From an uncultured SAR86 cluster bacterium (lineage in GTDB: Bacteria; Pseudomonadota; Gammaproteobacteria; Magnimaribacterales; D2472), in contig CALSSL010000001.1 of assembly GCA_943789005.1 (NCBI GenBank), forward strand, positions 638,511 through 702,510: 64,000 nt of DNA, written 5' to 3'. Positions 48,861 through 62,085 of this stretch are shown in pieces; the first letter of the stretch is position 1, and every line of letters starts with the position of its first letter. The translations under genes and the position numbers were made by a program. Below the pieces are notes generated by a model that saw only the letters and a program-made list of their open reading frames with translations, did not search any database and was not told the origin of the DNA.

Positions 48861-51060
48861 CTATCTCCCAGAACTTGATTCTGGCCAAATCATTGGAATT
48901 TGTTGTTGAGGATTGAAAACCATAGGACCTAAGAGAGGATATGCATTAGATGCTTGATTTATTTCTTGTTCTGTTAAAAATTTACTAGGAGTTAATTTGA
49001 ATACATCTAGACCTCTTGTAATTTCAGTGCCATAAATATACCCATCGTAATAGTACGCGGACCAATAACCGCCAGTAATTAAGATATCTTTATCTATTGG
49101 ACCTCTATCAAAATATGCTATTTCTATAGGATTTAAAGAGTCTGTGAAGTCCATGACAGAAATGCCACCCTGATACCATGCCTGAACGAAAATATCTTTT
49201 TCAGGTATAGGTATTATAGAGCCATTATGCGCAACACAATTCTCTGTTTCAAGTTGAGGCGCAGGTATTTTATAGTGGCTTCTAAACTCAAGTTTATTAT
49301 CTACTATGTCATAAATAGCATTAGCACCCCAATCCAAAGGATCCCATGCTCTACATCTGGCTCTTCCTCCTCCACCCCATTCATCGGTAAAAATTACTTT
49401 AGTGCCTTCATTATTAAATGTAGCAGAATGCCAATATGCAAAACCAGTATCTGTAACCACATCCAGTCTTGTAGGGTTATATGGGTCACTTATATCAAAA
49501 AGTATACCGTTTCCAGAACATGCTCCAGCAGCAATACTCAAAGATGGGAATACTGTAATATCATGACATTGATCAGTTCTATTTGTTTCTTGGGTATCAT
49601 CTCCGTGATCCCCGCCTATCCATAAACCTCCAAGGGCACCCGTTTCTGGGTCTGCAAAAACAGCAGGGCTGCTTACTATTTTAGATTTTGATGGATCAGA
49701 TATTGGAATTTCAATTACATCAATTCTAAATAATGCTGTTCTTTGATCTCCTGCGACATTGCCGATACATTCTTCCAACTCTTCTTCATCTCTTACACTC
49801 GCTGTACCTGAATTATAGACTATTATTTTTCCATCTTTTGTCGGACCAGATACAACAGAATGAGTATGAGACCCTCTACAAGTTTGAACAGCGCCGACCT
49901 GTTTTGGGTTTGTTAGATCAGAAATATCAAAAATTCTTATACCTCTAAACCTGTCAGAGCTTGCATCACTTCCAACACCATTTGAGCCGCAATCAATTCT
50001 GCTTCTAATTTGCTCAACCGACATAATTAATAAATTATCTACAATTGACACATCGCCCTGCCCCCCAGGACAAACTATTGATGAAACTAAATCTGGTACT
50101 CCGTCCCCATTAATTTTATACATATTAAAGCCATGGTAATTACCAGCAACCAACAGATCATCCCTAAAGGCCATATCCGTATTAGCAAAACTAAGAATAG
50201 GAGACTTAAGTGCTCTTGATTTTTCTAATGTTGTCAGCTCTTTTTCTTCATCAAGGTCCTTTGTTGGATCTTCCACACCCTTTAGAGCCTGGGTTATCTG
50301 GATCAAAGAATCCTGTCGGTTTTCTTAAAGAAGCAATTAATTCAAGATTTAAGATTGCTTCATCTGCAGTAAAAAGACCTGGAGTTAAACCAGATCTTGG
50401 ATCATCAGATAAGTTCACAGCAATTGTATTCATTCTTTCAATTTCAACTCCCTGATCATTAACCAAATCAGAAACAAACTCACTTAAAAGCGGATCATTT
50501 GCTGATCCCGGATATTTTTTTAACTCTTCAACCATTTCTAGAGCACCATCATGATGAGCTATCATTAATTGAAGAAATAACCTGTCAAAATCTGTGCTTT
50601 CTGAATTTTCAAGACTTTTAAGTTGCTGGGGTGTTGCCATGCCAGCCATTTCCATATGAGCATTATGATCATGGGGCATTTTAGGCATTATTTCTTCACG
50701 AGATTTTAGCCAACTTTCCATGAAATTAATTTCATCCTCTTGAGAAACATCAATCCTATTAGCTAAATCAATAATTGTTTTATTATTAGTTCTCTTTTTG
50801 GCAAGTCTAGACATGAACAAAGCTTGTTGATGATGAATGACCATTCCTTTTAAAAAATTTACATCTGCATCTACATAACTAGCCCTAGCTATATTTGATG
50901 CAATGCTTGGATCAAGAACTTTTGAGTTTTCTCCAGGAGCTCCTGGTTGAATAATCGGAGCTTCATATAAAGTGTTTTCTGACACTAATAAAGAGTTAGA
51001 TAAAAGCAAGCAAGCAAGAAGTAAGTAATTATATTTAAACTCATTATTCATTTTTATCAT
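48861..51060 (-). pseudogene. exported DUF305-LVIVD beta-propeller protein, split by one frameshift
   Basis: The start ATG at 51060 follows AAGGAG by 7 bases and gives a signal peptide (YNYLLLACLLLSNSLLVS). The first frame (to 50251) is a DUF305 domain with HHQQALFMSRLA, HDHNAHMEMAGM and MIAHHDGALEM, His/Met-rich segments likely to bind metal. The second frame (from about 50306) is an LVIVD-type propeller: GGQGDVSIVDNLLIMSVEQ, RGIRIFDISDL, CRGSHTHSVV, QCHDITVFPSL, HSATFNNEGTKVIFTDEWGG. I recall these domains as one protein of about 750 residues elsewhere, so the break near 50290 is probably one extra base. It would be a periplasmic or surface protein of unknown function. Confidence 0.75.
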
Positions 51061-51256
51061 CTTCAATCTCCTTAGACTCGCCATCAATAATTTTAGGATG
51101 TTTCCCTGTTTTTTTATTTATATTAAATAACCATGACCAATTAATTTTATTAGTTCTTTCTCTTTGCTTTTTTGAGGCTCTTGTACCCAACAAGAGAAAG
51201 AACACTAAAAAAGATAATATACCAATCAGAAGAATAAATGGATTACCAGATAGCAT
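51044..51256 (-). CDS. small single-pass membrane protein
   Basis: A 70-residue protein: an N-terminal membrane helix (FILLIGILSFLVFFLLLG) followed by a basic then acidic cytoplasmic tail (SKKQRERTNK ... KEIEDDKNE). No family recognised. Its start overlaps the BI-1 stop by one base and its end overlaps the start of the DUF305-LVIVD gene, so it is translated within that minus-strand unit. Confidence 0.6.
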   Translation of the reverse strand: MLSGNPFILLIGILSFLVFFLLLGTRASKKQRERTNKINWSWLFNINKKTGKHPKIIDGESKEIEDDKNE

Positions 51257-52050
51257 TATCGAGAACGCATTTTGGCTAGTAATCTTAATATTTCAATATA
51301 AAGCCAAATTAATGTAGCCATTAAAGCCATTGATCCAAAGTATTCCATATACTTTGGAGCACCTTGTTCGGCTGACTGTTCAATGATATCAAAGTCTAGA
51401 ACTAAATTTAATGCAGCAATAGCAACAACAAATAAAGAAATTCCAATAGAAAAATTTCCACTTCCAGAAAATATCTCTGGCGTAGAGCCTGAGAAGAGAG
51501 AATAAATGATAATGAATAGGTAAAAGAGAAAGATACCCATCGTTGCCGCAAAAACCATTAGCAAAAAATTTTGATCTGGTTTTATGATTCCTGATTTATA
51601 TGCAAACAATAATGATCCAGCCACAAAGAAAGTTAAAGATACAGCTTCTAGCACAATCCCAGGAAACATAGTCTCAAAACTTAATGAAATAAAGCCAATT
51701 AAGAAACCTTGACCAGCAGAATATATCAACCATGTCTTAGGAGCATTATATGGTTTTGGTTTAACAATCCAGCCAATAAACGGGAAATAAAAACCAAATG
51801 TCATAATCCCTGATATTGCTCCGGCAATGAAGCTAACTAAACCAAATGTCATAACCAAAGGGTTCGTTGAAAAGTTCCATGCCATTGATGCGGTTGAAAC
51901 AAGAACAGCTAACATAATAGCTGTTTTATTAACCGCTCCATCCAAAGTCATTCTATCTGATAAGTCAGATGATCTTGCATTAAAGGCAGATGATCTTATT
52001 AAAGGATTGCCAGACTTACCAAAAGTATTAAGGGCCGAGTGTTTAGACAT
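51256..52050 (-). CDS. Bax inhibitor-1/YccA-like membrane protein (COG4760 type)
   Basis: A 264-residue inner-membrane protein with about seven hydrophobic segments. It resembles the long bacterial BI-1 group (COG4760): a soluble N-terminus with NPLIRSSAFNA, DRMTLDGAVNKTAIML at the first helix, PYNAPKTWLIYSAGQGFLIG, and AALNLVLDFDIIEQSAEQGA with the conserved Asp pair of BI-1 proteins, which act as calcium leak or stress proteins in other systems. Its role here is unknown. Confidence 0.85.
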   Translation of the reverse strand: MSKHSALNTFGKSGNPLIRSSAFNARSSDLSDRMTLDGAVNKTAIMLAVLVSTASMAWNFSTNPLVMTFGLVSFIAGAISGIMTFGFYFPFIGWIVKPKPYNAPKTWLIYSAGQGFLIGFISLSFETMFPGIVLEAVSLTFFVAGSLLFAYKSGIIKPDQNFLLMVFAATMGIFLFYLFIIIYSLFSGSTPEIFSGSGNFSIGISLFVVAIAALNLVLDFDIIEQSAEQGAPKYMEYFGSMALMATLIWLYIEILRLLAKMRSR

Positions 52051-52107
52051 AAAATTTTTCTCCTAAAAAGATATATGTTAAATATGTATAGTCTTTATAA
52101 CAAATTT

Positions 52108-52126
52108 AAACCTATTTTAAAGGTTT
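52108..52126 (-). terminator. weak stem-loop at the end of the cytochrome gene
   Basis: On the minus strand AAACCT pairs with AGGTTT around a 7-base loop, overlapping the end of the cytochrome gene and lying 58 bases before the BI-1 start. It is short and could be chance. Confidence 0.3.
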
Positions 52127-53157
52127 TTAATCCATTTGCTCACTAGTTGAATTGCTTCAGAATGCTCCAGAGCCCTTCCAGACTCAGGCATCATAATTCC
52201 CGGATCAAGCGATTGCATTCTATAGAGTAAAATAGATTCTTCTGGGTTACCAGGAACTATTGAGTATTTTAGGTTATTACTTGCTCTTCCGGTTGCTACT
52301 GGTTTTTTATAAACACCAAGGTTTATTTTTCTACTTTCATTAAAGTTTAAGTAAAGACCGCTGGTATCTGCCGATCCACCTTCTATGTGGCAATGACCAC
52401 AATTAATATCTAGATAAGATCTCGCTCTATCATCTAAATTAGCACTTTGATCGGCCCAATCAACCATTGATTTGATTGGATATTCACTATCAATCCAACC
52501 AAGTTTGTGCCATTTTTCTATCTGATTCATCGATCCATCATTATAGGCATAAGCTGTATTTAGATTTCTAGCTTTGGGTCCTATTGGGGTTATTGTTTTA
52601 TTAACTTGATGACATTCTTTGCACTGATTGATATTGGGAACTCTATATCTAACATCTTTCAACTCTCCATTACTGTTGATAAATTTTGTTGTAATAGTTT
52701 TGCCGGCAATACTTAAAAATGCTTCATTTTGATCTTTATTCCAGATATAGCTTATATTAGACCATTCACCATTTTTTTTGATAAGAAGTCTTGTTTCCAA
52801 CAACTGAGAGGGTAAATTAGAGCCAGTATGCTGATTAAGGTATGCAAATGTTTTAATTAAAGCTGTTCCATCTGGAAAATCAAATACTTTATCTGGAACA
52901 TTTAAAGCAAATTTATTTTCAGGAATATAAATAAATCTGAGCTTATCTGCGTAATCTGAAAATAATTGGCTTTTAAGGGTGTATGGAAGAACTCCTTTTG
53001 AGGGTAATTGAGAGTTCATGTTTGTAAAAAAGCCATATTCTGAAAGTCTTAACGGGGGCTTCTCAGAGAATAAAATTTCATTTCTGACCTCTTCATATGA
53101 TTCAATATTTAATGAGAAAATCAAACAAAATAAAAAAATATTTTTAAAAATTTTCAT
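52117..53157 (-). CDS. exported diheme c-type cytochrome, SO_2930 family
   Basis: A 346-residue periplasmic protein. A signal peptide (MKIFKNIFLFCLIFSLNIES) is followed by LSEYGFFTNMNSQLPSKGVLPY, typical of the TIGR03806 family. Two heme-binding motifs are visible, CKECH near residue 189 and CGHCH near 256, and a Met-rich late segment (PGIMMPESGR) may give an axial ligand. It is always or usually paired with a TIGR03805 beta-helix protein, as here, where the start overlaps that gene's stop by 14 bases. The electron partner and substrate are unknown. Confidence 0.85.
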   Translation of the reverse strand: MKIFKNIFLFCLIFSLNIESYEEVRNEILFSEKPPLRLSEYGFFTNMNSQLPSKGVLPYTLKSQLFSDYADKLRFIYIPENKFALNVPDKVFDFPDGTALIKTFAYLNQHTGSNLPSQLLETRLLIKKNGEWSNISYIWNKDQNEAFLSIAGKTITTKFINSNGELKDVRYRVPNINQCKECHQVNKTITPIGPKARNLNTAYAYNDGSMNQIEKWHKLGWIDSEYPIKSMVDWADQSANLDDRARSYLDINCGHCHIEGGSADTSGLYLNFNESRKINLGVYKKPVATGRASNNLKYSIVPGNPEESILLYRMQSLDPGIMMPESGRALEHSEAIQLVSKWIKNL

Positions 53158-54376
53158 TTAACACAACAGGTGGTAGGGGTTTTATTGTTCCCATATAGTC
53201 AATGCTATCTCTCTCGACCGGATCAAAAAAAGGAAGCATAAATTTGATAGGGTTAATTGTTAAAAAAGTTGCGTTACCATTTTGACTTAAAACCATTTTT
53301 TCCTCATCTGGCTGACCAAGAATTATTTGTTTTATAGGAACAATTCCATCCCAAAAAATGTCTGGCATATCACCCTCTGATAATTCATATAATATTTTTG
53401 CTAACTCTCCTGTTTCAAGATCAGGATTTAGACCTGATTTAGTAAAGCGATTATTATGTATCTGAATATTTCTTGGGTGAGGATAATAGTTTTTATCATC
53501 AGTATCATAGCCGTAAGTAACAACAGCAATGTTTATAGTGTCGTTCCCACCAATATCATTATCAAAAATCTCTACATGAGAGTTAGCCTGAATAATTATT
53601 CCCGAACCTCTTGGAACTTCACCGACAATATTGCCCTCAGGCGCAAAATTATCCGTATTATTATTAATAGATTTATTTCCAAAAACTCTCACATGATGAC
53701 CGCCTTGTTGAGGGATGTCTGGCAAGTCAAATACTAAAATACCTCCAGTGTTATTTTCAGCATGATTATTATAAACATCAGCATAATAAGAATTTTCAAT
53801 TTCGATTCCAGCCACATTAAATTCAGCTCTGGAATTTCTAACAATTATATTTTCAGATTGACCAACATATATACCAGCATCAGATGCACCAATGGCAACA
53901 CAAGAATCTATAAGAACATTTTTTGATTCAACAGGATACAAGCCATAAGCACCATTTAATTCATCAGGTCCATTTGTCCATTCTGTTCTTACCCTAATGA
54001 AACTAATATTCTCTACTCCCTTTACTTTAATAGCATCACCCTTTGCATCTTCAACAGCAAAGTCACGAAGAGTAATTCCGTTTGATGTTACTGAAAGTCC
54101 CTGGGCTCCAGAGAGTTGGTTTTTAAAAGATAAGATGGTTTTATCCATACCGACACCCTCCAGGATTAATCCATCAACATCAATCGATAAGCTATCTTCA
54201 AGTTGATAAAAACCCTCAGTAATTCTTATAATATCTCCCGGATTTGCAAGAATTAAAGCTTCTTGAATTTCAGTGTAAGGATCTTCTGATGGAGAAATAA
54301 TTATAGTTTCAGAAAAACTATAAAAGCTTATAAAGAGAAGAGCAAAAAATCTAGATTGCTTCTGGAATCTTGTCAA
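53144..54376 (-). CDS. exported parallel beta-helix protein (TIGR03805 type)
   Basis: A 410-residue exported protein. The start is a TTG at 54376; no other start codon precedes the signal peptide (FFALLFISFYSFS). The body is a right-handed parallel beta-helix with regular repeats such as NGITLRDFAVEDAKGDAIKV, NVLIDSCVAIGASDAGIYV and ADVYNNHAENNTGGILVFD, similar to NosD/pectate-lyase-fold proteins. It overlaps the downstream diheme cytochrome by 14 bases and the upstream diiron gene by 26, indicating one transcript. Polysaccharide or metal-site roles are possible but unproven. Confidence 0.83.
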   Translation of the reverse strand: MTRFQKQSRFFALLFISFYSFSETIIISPSEDPYTEIQEALILANPGDIIRITEGFYQLEDSLSIDVDGLILEGVGMDKTILSFKNQLSGAQGLSVTSNGITLRDFAVEDAKGDAIKVKGVENISFIRVRTEWTNGPDELNGAYGLYPVESKNVLIDSCVAIGASDAGIYVGQSENIIVRNSRAEFNVAGIEIENSYYADVYNNHAENNTGGILVFDLPDIPQQGGHHVRVFGNKSINNNTDNFAPEGNIVGEVPRGSGIIIQANSHVEIFDNDIGGNDTINIAVVTYGYDTDDKNYYPHPRNIQIHNNRFTKSGLNPDLETGELAKILYELSEGDMPDIFWDGIVPIKQIILGQPDEEKMVLSQNGNATFLTINPIKFMLPFFDPVERDSIDYMGTIKPLPPVVLNENF

Positions 54377-55457
54377 AGGTCTCTAAAGGTTTTTTTAATT
54401 CAGTCCAATCACACTCAAAATCATCGGGAGCATGCTCATATTCAAGCAATCCTAAAGCTTCAAATTTTGGTCTAACACTGTCAGTTAAAAGACCTATTCT
54501 TGAGAGATTTGGAATAACCCTAGAAAATAAGAAATTTCTAAACATATCAAAAGTTTTTGTGTTTAACTGAAATTCTCTTGCTTCTTCTTCAGACATTCCT
54601 AAAAATCTTTGTTCAGACTTTGTATTTATTAGCCTTTCTCTAGATATAACACATGCTTCATATGCAAATTCAGCTCTATCCTCAATTTCTTCAGGAGAAA
54701 GTGTTTTGATAAAATCTTCTAGATAGTTTATGCCAAAAGTAACATGCCTAGCTTCATCTCTAACAACGTAATGGAGTAGTTGTTTTAATAATGGATCCTT
54801 AGTAATCGACTTAAGCATCTGGAAGGCAGCAAGTGCAAGACCCTCTATAATAATTTGCATACCAATAAACTTTAGATCCCATCTTTCATCAGTTAAAATT
54901 TTATCTAATAAAGTTTTTAATGCTGGGTTAATTGGGTAATGAATACCAATTTTCTCCTGAAGATATCTATTAAAAACTTCTACATGCCTAGCCTCATCAA
55001 AAGTTTGTGATGCAGCATAAAGTTTTGCATTATAAGTAGGGGCACATGATGCTAACTGAGAAGCGACAAGAAGAGCGCCTTGTTCACCATGTAAGAATTG
55101 ACTCATTAATTCAGCAGTAGAGTGTCGATCAAATAGAATCTTTTCTTCTTCAGTTAAGTTTTGATATGCTTCTAGAGTTTCATGAGGAAGCTCTTCATCA
55201 GGTTCAATAATTTTTTCATCAGATGGGTGTGTATAGTCCCATTGTAAATCTATAGAGCCGTTCCAATTTAATTCTTTACCAAGCTCATATAATTTTTTGA
55301 TTCTATTGTCAGCTATTGTGTAGTCCCAGTTATAGGAACCTGTAAGGGGGGTGTTAAATATCTCAACCACATCTTCAATTTGAAGTGGTGTTAGGTTTAC
55401 CTCATCATCAAAATATAATAAATCTTTTGGTGGGCCTGCCTGTTTAGTTATTTTCAT
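54351..55457 (-). CDS. ferritin-like diiron protein of unknown function
   Basis: A 368-residue protein with a four-helix diiron core. Candidate ligands occur in the usual sequence: a first Glu in FLHGEQGALL, TFDEARHVEVF, IIIEGLALAAF and VRDEARHVTFG, i.e. two DEARH motifs of the RNR-R2/bacterial monooxygenase type. There is no signal peptide. This points to an oxygenase or oxidase rather than an iron store, but I cannot name a substrate. The ATG at 55457 has a GGAG site 6 bases upstream, and a perfect palindrome sits just beyond it. It heads a unit with the beta-helix and cytochrome genes. Confidence 0.75.
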   Translation of the reverse strand: MKITKQAGPPKDLLYFDDEVNLTPLQIEDVVEIFNTPLTGSYNWDYTIADNRIKKLYELGKELNWNGSIDLQWDYTHPSDEKIIEPDEELPHETLEAYQNLTEEEKILFDRHSTAELMSQFLHGEQGALLVASQLASCAPTYNAKLYAASQTFDEARHVEVFNRYLQEKIGIHYPINPALKTLLDKILTDERWDLKFIGMQIIIEGLALAAFQMLKSITKDPLLKQLLHYVVRDEARHVTFGINYLEDFIKTLSPEEIEDRAEFAYEACVISRERLINTKSEQRFLGMSEEEAREFQLNTKTFDMFRNFLFSRVIPNLSRIGLLTDSVRPKFEALGLLEYEHAPDDFECDWTELKKPLETFDKIPEAI

Positions 55458-55472
55458 TTTTTCTCCGGTTAT

Positions 55473-55493
55473 AATGTTTACACTGTAAACATT
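55473..55493 (-). promoter_or_regulatory. perfect palindrome, probable repressor operator
   Basis: AATGTTTAC and GTAAACATT form perfect 9-base arms around ACT, 15 bases upstream of the diiron gene start. The size and half-site spacing resemble TetR- or LacI-class operators. A protein bound here would cover the promoter or leader. No regulator gene is adjacent, so the binder is unknown. Confidence 0.6.
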
Positions 55494-55516
55494 AAAGAAG
55501 TATTGTAATATAGATG

Positions 55517-57286
55517 CTAGTTCTTGAAAAGTTTTGTTAACTCTTCAAGCAAAACTTCACCAAGCTCTTCTGCTCTATTGATAGTGATTGCATTGTTGTA
55601 GTACTTGCTAACATCATGACCAATCCCTATTGCCTGCAACTCTACAGGGCTTTCAGTTTCTATTTGAGCAATGATTTTTTTTAGATGGCTTTCCAGGTAA
55701 TTTTCTCTATTAGCAGATAAAGTGCTGTCATCAACTGGAGCTCCATCTGATATAACTATCAAAATTTTTCTCTCTTCATTTCTTTTAATCAAACGGTCAT
55801 GCGACCATGTCAAAGCTTCACCATCAATATTTTCCTTAAGAAGACCTTCTTTCAACATGGCACCAAAATATTTTCTTGCTCTTCTCCAGCTGTTATCAGC
55901 ACTTTTAAAAATAATATGTCTTATATCATTAAGCCTCCCTGGGTTCATAAAACTCCCCTCAGAAATCCATTTTTGCTTTGATTCTCCTCCTTTCCAGTGT
56001 TTTGTTGTGAAGCCAAGCACTTCCGTTTTTATTTGACATCTTTCTAGAGTGCTCCCAATAATATCTCCACATATCGCAGCTAAGCTAATAGACCTTCCCC
56101 GCATAGACCCTGAATTATCAATTAATAATGTAACAACCGTGTCTTTAAAATTAGTTTCCGTCTCTTGTTTGTAACTTAAAGGATGCCCTGGCTCTGCTAT
56201 TACCCGATGCAATCTTGCAGTGTCTAAAATTCCCTCTTCAAGATTAAAGTTCCAATTAGTGTTTTGTTTTGCAAGCAAGAGTCTTTGGAGTCTATTTGCT
56301 AATTTACCAATTGTAGTTAGATGTGGTTTTATTAAATTATCTAATTGTGCTCTTAGACGGATAGCTTCATCAGGGGTTGTTAAATCTTTTGCCTCAATAA
56401 TCTCATCGAAATCAGTTGTAAAGACTGAATAATCACTATTATTAAATCTTATATAATGATCTTCAGGATAGGATAGAGCATCGATCTCTTCATCGATAGA
56501 GGCGCCATCGCTTACAGCAGCGGCTTCTTCAACCAACTCTTCAAAGTCTATATTTATATCCTCAAGTGAAATATCTGAATTCATGGTTTCACTTTCTTCT
56601 GAAGTATCAATTTCTTCCTCGATATCATCATTGCTTCCAGGAGGCTCAATGAGCTCTTCATCTTGATAATCATCATTTTCTTTAACAGACTTTATAAGTT
56701 TAATAGCTTTTAAAAAATCTAAAGATACTTTTGAAAAATTATCTTGATTATCAATATTTGAAATCAATTTATCTTTTACAAAATCTAGATCTATATCCGC
56801 ATATTTTCTATTAAATTCAGCTACTAGTTCTTTTGATGATGGTTTTAATTCGAACCCTACCAGATTTTTTAACCATAAATTACTACACAAAGCTAAATAA
56901 TTTGAAGATTTCTTATCTTCTGTATTTAAACTTTTATTATCCAGATAATTAATAATATTTGTCTTTGAGCCCTTATAAAGATTTGATCCTAATATTTCTG
57001 TTCGTGACATCTCTAGTTCATTAAAAACAATTCTTGCATCTAAAGTTAGTGGAGGTTCATTTTTTTCCTCATGAAATAAATACCAAAAGGATTGAAAATC
57101 AGTTTCACCCCTCCATGAGGGCAAATCTTTGGTTGATCTTGGTGTTGAGGAAATGCTAGCTTGATTTGATAAAGGCGGTCTTTGAGCAATACCATTTTTA
57201 GATGAGAGCTCTTTTTTCCTTGTGATTGATTTTATAGATGAAAGAGCTGCTTCATGAAGCCTGTCTCTATTTTTAACCCACCCCAT
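55517..57286 (-). CDS. cobT: CobT-like von Willebrand A domain protein
   Basis: A 589-residue protein like the CobT subunit of cobaltochelatase. The N-terminal half includes an acidic linker (about 215-275, many Asp/Glu) and the CobT fold; the C-terminal VWA domain has the MIDAS motif [12 protein letters not shown] near residue 395 and a conserved [12 protein letters not shown] near 535. In cobalamin synthesis CobT works with CobS and CobN. Here only CobS follows upstream, with no CobN in view, so metal insertion into a corrin is not assured. Similar CobST pairs occur in bacteria that lack the pathway. Confidence 0.85.
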   Translation of the reverse strand: MGWVKNRDRLHEAALSSIKSITRKKELSSKNGIAQRPPLSNQASISSTPRSTKDLPSWRGETDFQSFWYLFHEEKNEPPLTLDARIVFNELEMSRTEILGSNLYKGSKTNIINYLDNKSLNTEDKKSSNYLALCSNLWLKNLVGFELKPSSKELVAEFNRKYADIDLDFVKDKLISNIDNQDNFSKVSLDFLKAIKLIKSVKENDDYQDEELIEPPGSNDDIEEEIDTSEESETMNSDISLEDINIDFEELVEEAAAVSDGASIDEEIDALSYPEDHYIRFNNSDYSVFTTDFDEIIEAKDLTTPDEAIRLRAQLDNLIKPHLTTIGKLANRLQRLLLAKQNTNWNFNLEEGILDTARLHRVIAEPGHPLSYKQETETNFKDTVVTLLIDNSGSMRGRSISLAAICGDIIGSTLERCQIKTEVLGFTTKHWKGGESKQKWISEGSFMNPGRLNDIRHIIFKSADNSWRRARKYFGAMLKEGLLKENIDGEALTWSHDRLIKRNEERKILIVISDGAPVDDSTLSANRENYLESHLKKIIAQIETESPVELQAIGIGHDVSKYYNNAITINRAEELGEVLLEELTKLFKN

Positions 57287-57294
57287 AAAATTTA

Positions 57295-58260
57295 TTAATT
57301 AGTTATTTCAATATCAAAGCATCTTTGAAAATATTCAGCAATAATTGGTTTCTCTAAATCATCGCATTTATTCAGAAAAGTTAATTTAAAAGAATCGACA
57401 ACGTCTTTAAATATTTTATAGTTCTGAGCCCATGAAATTACCGTTCTAGGTGACATAAGAATTGAAATATCGCCATTCTCAAATCCACTTCTTGTAAGAT
57501 TCGCTAATTTAATCATGTTCGTTAAAATCTCTTGGTTCTTATTTGTATTAAATTCACTAACTTTTGATAGAACAACTTTTAATTCTTGATTTGCATCTAA
57601 ATAATTTAATGTTGAAAGGATATGCCATCTATCCATTTGTCCTTGATTTATTTGTTGAGTTCCATGGTAGAGACCTGTAACATCTCCAAGTCCTACAGTG
57701 TTTGTTGTTGCAAATAGCCTGAATGATGGATGAGGTGTTATAACTTTATTTTGATCAAGCAGCGTAAGCTTGCCCTCAACTTCTAAAATTCTCTGGATAA
57801 CAAACATTACATCAGGCCTCCCGGCATCATACTCATCAAAGACTAGTGCCACTGGGTTCTGAATAGACCATGGAAGCATGCCTTCTTGAAATTCTGTAAT
57901 TTGTTTACCATCTTTTAATTTAATTGCATCCTTACCAAGAAGATCTATTCTGCTGATATGACTATCTAGATTTATTCTTACGCAGGGCCAATTTAATCTA
58001 GCAGCAATTTGTTCTATGTGTGTTGACTTTCCTGTTCCATGAAAGCCTTGAACCATAACTCTTCTATTATAATTAAAGCCAGCAAGAATTGAGAGTGTTG
58101 TCTCTTTATCAAAAATATAACCAACGTCTATATCAGGAACCCACTCAGTTTTTTCTGCAAACCCTTTAACTGACATTTTAGAATCAATATTAAATATTTT
58201 TGATACTTCAACTTTATGATTTGGTTTATTTGGTAATTCTATATTTTTATTAATTGTCAT
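57295..58260 (-). CDS. cobS: CobS-like AAA+ ATPase (MoxR-related)
   Basis: A 321-residue AAA+ ATPase. Walker A is [15 protein letters not shown] near residue 75, Walker B is LVFDEYDAG near 138, and sensor-type residues lie in [14 protein letters not shown]. The N-terminal [13 protein letters not shown] is typical of CobS. It pairs with a VWA protein as MoxR/VWA chaperone systems do, remodelling or loading metal into a target. Eight bases separate it from cobT, so the two are one unit. The target protein is not evident. Confidence 0.88.
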   Translation of the reverse strand: MTINKNIELPNKPNHKVEVSKIFNIDSKMSVKGFAEKTEWVPDIDVGYIFDKETTLSILAGFNYNRRVMVQGFHGTGKSTHIEQIAARLNWPCVRINLDSHISRIDLLGKDAIKLKDGKQITEFQEGMLPWSIQNPVALVFDEYDAGRPDVMFVIQRILEVEGKLTLLDQNKVITPHPSFRLFATTNTVGLGDVTGLYHGTQQINQGQMDRWHILSTLNYLDANQELKVVLSKVSEFNTNKNQEILTNMIKLANLTRSGFENGDISILMSPRTVISWAQNYKIFKDVVDSFKLTFLNKCDDLEKPIIAEYFQRCFDIEITN

Positions 58261-58400
58261 AGCCTAATCATTATAAACTCAGATGGCCATCATACTTTTT
58301 GAAATATGAAAGTTCTAGTTTTTTTATAAAACATGTAAGATGAGCAAATGTATTTTTAATCTGCTATTTAACAATTCTTTACTTGGAGCTTTAAATAAAA

Positions 58401-59286
58401 ATGAATGAAAAAAGAAATCTTTTAGAAAAATCTTTAAATTTATTCACTTTAAATAAAGTAGATAGAGATATTTATAGCTGGAATGGAAAAAATGTTGGTT
58501 GGGGTAGGGTTTTTGGCGGTCAGGTTATGGCTCAAACTTTGATAGCTGCATACAAAACTATCGATGTAGAGCACTATGCTCACTCCTTTCACTCTTATTT
58601 TTTAAGACCTGGTGATATGGAAAAACCAATAATCTTTACTGTTGATAGGATAAGGAATGGAAAAAGTTTTTCTACAAGAAATGTAAAAGCACTTCAAGAT
58701 GGGGAGGCTATATTTAGTTGCTCTATTTCATTTCAGAAAGACGAGAAGGGCTCTAGAGCATGAAATTACTATTCCTGATGTTCCAGCTCCAGATGAGCTT
58801 AAGGATGAGATAGAAAATAGAGAGGTCCTTTTAAAAAAACTTAATATTGATAGCAAAGACATGCCCATGTTTTTAAGACAAAGAGAAATAGAAATGAGGC
58901 CTGTTGAAATTCAAGATTATTTTGAGCCTAAAAGGATGCCTCCTTTTAAAAATACATGGATAAGACCTAAAGGAAAATTACCATCTGACCAAACAATACA
59001 ACAAGCATTCCTGCTTTATATATCTGATATGGGCTTATTAGCTGCTGCAAATAACTCAGTTGGGGTAAATTTCTTAACTAAGAATCTTCAAAATGCTAGC
59101 CTTGATCATGCAATCTGGTTTCATAAAAAACTTGATTTAAATGATTGGTTTTTATACTCAATTGACAGTCCAATAACACGTAATGCAAGAGGTTTCTCTA
59201 GGGGGTCAATATTTGCTAAGAATGGTGAACTGGTTGCATCTTGTGCTCAGGAAGGCTTAATCAGACTTTGGCCCGAAAAAAAATAA
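58401..59286 (+). pseudogene. tesB: acyl-CoA thioesterase II (TesB), one frameshift
   Basis: Double hot-dog thioesterase that hydrolyses acyl-CoA. The first frame (to 58763) has NVGWGRVFGGQVMAQTLIAA and HSFHSYFLRPGD; the second runs to 59286 with EHEITIPDVPAPDEL, MRPVEIQDY, YISDMGLLAAANN and SLDHAIWFHKKLDLNDW (the catalytic Asp region is in LDHA). Frames switch in a short GGG run near 58749; one G less gives KALEHEITIPDV and a normal 290-residue enzyme. Convergent with hemE 6 bases away. Confidence 0.87.
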
Positions 59287-59291
59287 AGTAA

Positions 59292-62032
<2,741 letters not shown>

Positions 62033-62085
62033 TTAAATATAATTGAAATATCAATGTGTTATAATTGCTAAAAAACATTCTATTT

